Below are positions 61,065 to 64,000 of a stretch of 64,000 nucleotides of DNA, piece after piece. The notes beneath the pieces were generated by a model. That model was not told the DNA's origin, did no database searches, and saw only the letters and a list, made by a program, of their open reading frames with translations. Numbering within the stretch: the stretch's first letter is position 1; each line of letters begins with the position of its first letter. Position numbers and translations under genes: made by a program. Where the stretch lies: positions 124,001 to 188,000 of the forward strand of contig NZ_JQCD01000024.1 of NCBI RefSeq assembly GCF_001437425.1, in the 5' to 3' direction. This DNA comes from Weissella minor. GTDB lineage: Bacteria > Bacillota > Bacilli > Lactobacillales > Lactobacillaceae.

Positions 61065-62477
61065 ATGTTAAAGCAAGCACAGTATCAAGCAAGTCGTAAA
61101 AGCTGTACAACTGTCCTCGTTGGAAAAGCCGTCACTGCTGATGGTTCAACGATGATTGCGCGGAATGAAGATGGTGGGGAAACACCTTTACCCCAAAGGT
61201 TTGTGTGGATTGAAGCCAATCAACCGAATACCTATCAATCTGAATTAACTGATTTTGCGATGACTTTACCGGAAAAATCATTTAGCTATACGTCAACGCC
61301 GGATGCTATTACAGGTAGTGGGATTTGGGCAGCTGGTGGTATTAATAGTCAAAATGTTGCCATGACAGCATCTGAGACCATTACGACAAATGAACGAGTG
61401 CTCGCATTTGATCCGTTAAATGATGCTGGTATTGGTGAAGCTGATTTTACGACTTTAGTGCTACCGTATATTGATTCAGCGCGTGCGGGCGTTGAACGAC
61501 TGGGCGCATTGTTGGAAGCATATGGGACTTATGAGTCAAATGGAATTGCATTTGCTGATCGTGAAGAAATTTGGTATCTCGAAACGATTGGTGGTCATAG
61601 TTGGGTTGCTGTAAAAATTCCAGATAATGCAGCTGTATTGGCCTCAAATCGCTTTAATATTGATGTCGTGAATCTAAATGGGCCAGATGTGTTATATGCG
61701 GATGCCGTAAAAAGTTTTATTGAACAGCAAAGCCAAACCGATGTGATTGATTACGAACATATTAATCTACGTCATTATTTTGGTAGCTACTTGGACAAAG
61801 ATAAAGTCTACAATAATCCACGGGTCTGGTTGGGGCATAAACTCATGGGGCTTGATGTTTCCAATGTTGACCCGACAGAGCAAGATTTGCCATTTTTGGT
61901 TTATCCAGATCAAAAGTTGAATGTGCATGATGTGGAATCAATTTTGAGTGCTTATTATGCTGATACAGACTTTGATGTTTATCACAACGAAACCGAAACA
62001 GGCACACCAGTCTATCGTCCGATTGGGATGAATCGGAATGAAGAATCGCACATTTTACAGTTACGTGCAGATGTTCCTGATAGTGTCGCAGGGATTCATT
62101 GGTTGGGATTTGGCCCCAATGTCTTTAACGCGTTTGTGCCTTATTTTGCAAATGTGAATGACACACCAGCAGTAATACGGGATACACCGGGACAAGCGGA
62201 TGTTCAGTATACTTACTGGTTGATGCGAAACATCGCGATGATTGCGGATGCCGATTTTGATTTTTATCAACCAATGGTGCAAGCATTTCAAGAGCGCATG
62301 CAGCATGCGGGTGATTTGTTTTTAGCAGAAAATCAACTTGCGATTAGCGTTGCGGAATTGACAACACAAAATCAACAGATGGCAGACAAGTATTTGCAAG
62401 CGGCAAATGCATTATTGAATGAGCTATTGAATAAGGGGACAGGTCGCATGCATCTTCGTTTCCCAATGGCCGATTAA
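61065..62477 (+). CDS. C69 family dipeptidase
   Basis: Ntn-hydrolase dipeptidase (PepD/PepDA type) of 470 residues, acting on a broad range of dipeptides in the cytosol. Cys14 in ASRKSCTTVLVGKAVTADGSTMIARNEDGG is the expected nucleophile, which must become N-terminal after cleavage of a 13-residue propeptide. GIWAAGGINSQNVAMTASETITTN (about 86-109) and GIGEADFTTLVLPYIDSAR (about 124-142) are conserved. AAAGGAG precedes the ATG. With pepT it provides peptide breakdown. Confidence 0.92.
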   Translation: MLKQAQYQASRKSCTTVLVGKAVTADGSTMIARNEDGGETPLPQRFVWIEANQPNTYQSELTDFAMTLPEKSFSYTSTPDAITGSGIWAAGGINSQNVAMTASETITTNERVLAFDPLNDAGIGEADFTTLVLPYIDSARAGVERLGALLEAYGTYESNGIAFADREEIWYLETIGGHSWVAVKIPDNAAVLASNRFNIDVVNLNGPDVLYADAVKSFIEQQSQTDVIDYEHINLRHYFGSYLDKDKVYNNPRVWLGHKLMGLDVSNVDPTEQDLPFLVYPDQKLNVHDVESILSAYYADTDFDVYHNETETGTPVYRPIGMNRNEESHILQLRADVPDSVAGIHWLGFGPNVFNAFVPYFANVNDTPAVIRDTPGQADVQYTYWLMRNIAMIADADFDFYQPMVQAFQERMQHAGDLFLAENQLAISVAELTTQNQQMADKYLQAANALLNELLNKGTGRMHLRFPMAD

Positions 62478-62553
62478 GGGAATTGAAATTTTGCGGATTG
62501 TGAAAAAGGGCCTATAAATTTTTGGGTTTTTAACGAATTTGTGAATTTTTGAT

Positions 62554-62582
62554 TTGTAACTGGTCGCATATCACTATATAAT
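62554..62582 (+). promoter_or_regulatory. ackA promoter
   Basis: TTGTAA (62554-62559) and consensus TATAAT (62577-62582) with a 17-bp spacer; leader of about 100 nt follows. Confidence 0.75.
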
Positions 62583-62691
62583 TAAGGTAAGGCATTTAAG
62601 ATAGAAGCGAAAAGGTTGCGGTTAAACGAACTTTTTTGAGACTATTAAAAGTGTAAATTTAATTTATTCGGAAATAAGAAGGAGTTTAAGC

Positions 62692-63888
62692 ATGTCTAAA
62701 ACATTAGCGGTTAATGCTGGTTCATCATCATTGAAGTTCCAATTATTGGAAATGCCAGCTGAAAAAGTCATTGCCAAGGGACAAGTTGAACGAATTGGTT
62801 TGGATGAAGGAATTTTCACATTGAAGTTCAATGGAGAAAAGACTGAATTCACTAAGGAATTCCCTGATCACCGTGCAGCTATTGAAGAAATGTTGCGTCA
62901 ATTCAGTGAAAAGGAAGTCGTAACAGACTTATCAGAAATTACAGGTGTTGGACACCGTGTTGTTGCTGGTGGAGAATGGTTTAACAAATCAGTTGTCGTT
63001 GATGATGAAGTCTTGGAAAAGATTCACCGTCTAGCTGCTTATGCACCACTACACAATCCAGCCAATGCAGCTGGAATTGAAACATTCCGTGAATTGTTGC
63101 CAGACGCACTTTCTGTTGCCGTCTTTGACACAGCTTTCCACCAAACAATGCCACGTGAAAACTACTTGTATTCACTTCCATATGAATACTACACAAAGTA
63201 TGGTGCACGTAAGTATGGTGCCCACGGAACTTCACACCGTTACGTTGCTGAACGTACAGCTGAAATTTTGGACAAGCCACTTGAAGACTTGAAGTTGATC
63301 ACATTGCATTTAGGTGCTGGTGCTTCAATTACAGCCATCAAGGATGGAAAGTCATTTGACACTTCAATGGGATTCACACCATTGGCCGGTGTTACAATGG
63401 CAACGCGTTCAGGTGATGTTGATCCTTCATTGATCTACTACATCCAAGAACGTGAAGGTTTGTCAAATGAAGAAATGTTGTACATTTTGAACAACAAGTC
63501 AGGTTTGCTTGGAATTTCAACATTGTCATCAGACATGCGTGACTTGGAAGATGTTCAAGAAACCAATGAACATGCTAAGTTAGCACTTGATATTTTCATC
63601 GACCGTGTTGCTCGCTATATCGGACAATACATCGTTGAATTGGGTGGTGTTGATGCCATTACCTTTACTGCTGGTATCGGTGAAAATGCTTATGAAGATC
63701 GTCAATTAATCATTGATCGTTTGAACTTCATGGGTATTAAGCTAGATGAAGAAGCTAACAAGGTTCGTGGTCAAGAACGTATTATTTCAGCTGCTGATTC
63801 AACAGCTGCTGTTTTGGCAGTGCCAACTAACGAAGAGCTTGAAATTGCACGTGACGTTGAAATGTTAAAGAAGAACAACGGCCGTTAA
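62692..63888 (+). CDS. ackA: Acetate kinase
   Basis: Converts acetyl phosphate and ADP to acetate and ATP, the energy-yielding end of the phosphoketolase pathway in heterofermenters. Its 398 residues include TLAVNAGSSSLKFQLLEMP (about 4-22), the active-site GHRVVAGG, VFDTAFHQTMP, HLGAGASITAIKDGKS (about 205-220), TRSGDVDP and ITFTAGIGENAYEDR (about 323-337). AAGGAG lies 8 bases before the ATG. Codon bias is extreme, as expected for a central catabolic gene. Monocistronic in this window. Confidence 0.97.
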   Translation: MSKTLAVNAGSSSLKFQLLEMPAEKVIAKGQVERIGLDEGIFTLKFNGEKTEFTKEFPDHRAAIEEMLRQFSEKEVVTDLSEITGVGHRVVAGGEWFNKSVVVDDEVLEKIHRLAAYAPLHNPANAAGIETFRELLPDALSVAVFDTAFHQTMPRENYLYSLPYEYYTKYGARKYGAHGTSHRYVAERTAEILDKPLEDLKLITLHLGAGASITAIKDGKSFDTSMGFTPLAGVTMATRSGDVDPSLIYYIQEREGLSNEEMLYILNNKSGLLGISTLSSDMRDLEDVQETNEHAKLALDIFIDRVARYIGQYIVELGGVDAITFTAGIGENAYEDRQLIIDRLNFMGIKLDEEANKVRGQERIISAADSTAAVLAVPTNEELEIARDVEMLKKNNGR

Positions 63889-63971
63889 TTTAGTCATTAG
63901 TTGACGATATCGTTTTTAAGTTCGTTTATGGTAACCACGTTATAATGGAACTATCATAAAGGAGGATCTCG

Positions 63972-64000
63972 ATGAGTCTATTACTAATTATCATGTTAAT
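63972..64000 (+). CDS. Partial CDS cut by the window end
   Basis: A strong AAAGGAGG (63959-63966) precedes ATG 63972, giving MSLLLIIML as far as the window runs. The start is hydrophobic, so probably a membrane protein or signal peptide. A TATAAT at 63941-63946 may be its -10. Product cannot be named. Confidence 0.6.

Noticed and set aside
63901-63946. Terminator after ackA
   Set aside because: ACGATATCGT followed by TTTT is a 10-bp palindrome without a loop, too short to call a terminator.
1-64000. CRISPR arrays, rRNA and tRNA genes
   Set aside because: No regularly spaced repeat series, no T-loop (GGTTCGAATCC-type) sequences and no rRNA blocks were seen on either strand.

Overview
The window comes from a low-GC lactic acid bacterium, most probably a Weissella species. 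The best genus clue is the 2-hydroxyacid dehydrogenase at 49184-50116. It is collinear over its whole 310 residues with my memory of L-2-hydroxyisocaproate dehydrogenase from Lactobacillus (now Weissella) confusus, but clearly not identical to it. Orthodox Firmicutes housekeeping synteny, A/T-rich spacers, strong AAGGAGG ribosome binding sites and intrinsic terminators fit this. No rRNA, tRNA or CRISPR array was seen.

Region by region. 1-12413 is housekeeping: glmS, cca, an ABC-F ATPase, folA, a DUF2929 protein, dnaE, the bifunctional (p)ppGpp enzyme rel, and dtd. 12498-15617 holds an orphan RelB/DinJ-type antitoxin, a monovalent-cation/proton antiporter, an uncharacterised protein and an AIM24 protein. 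15615-18437 is an A/T-rich islet with two well-formed tiny peptide genes, two overlapping mini-ORFs, a peptide-type ABC exporter and an internally deleted IS3-family element. 19219-23562 is the conserved cvfB-xerD-ribT-scpA-scpB-rluB run. 23663-27567 carries a DUF3290/DUF421 membrane pair, an L-lactate permease with a perfect cre site in its promoter, and an exported deiminase-like protein. 27785-30559 has small membrane proteins, two SAM methyltransferases and a perfect 35-bp tandem duplication.

30621-38836 starts with an FMN riboswitch controlling ribU. It continues with a block recalling the ypbB-recS-ypbE-cmk-ypfD-der-hbs neighbourhood of Bacillus subtilis. 39023-44303 has two paralogous secreted LysM proteins with Apf-like C-termini, a pyridoxine/HMP kinase coupled to an ECF S component, and an MFS transporter. 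44508-49080 is accessory DNA: small membrane and coiled-coil proteins of unknown role, then decayed phage- or ICE-like remnants with an integrase tail. 49127-64000 returns to metabolism and repair: the hydroxyacid dehydrogenase, sbcDC, a TPR protein, trmK, a Nif3-like protein, an HxlR regulator with divergent aldo/keto reductase, a VOC protein, pepT, a C69 dipeptidase, ackA and the start of another gene.

Functionally the window links envelope precursor supply (glmS), replication and recombination (dnaE, recQ-like, xerD, scpAB, sbcDC, hup), translation (rpsA, der, cca, dtd, rluB, trmK), vitamin uptake (ribU, an ECF S component) and peptide/lactate/acetate metabolism. The most promising candidate for something undescribed is the 15615-18437 islet. 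The unknown membrane/coiled-coil genes at 45030-48139 come second. All family assignments rest on reading motifs by eye; no database search was run.
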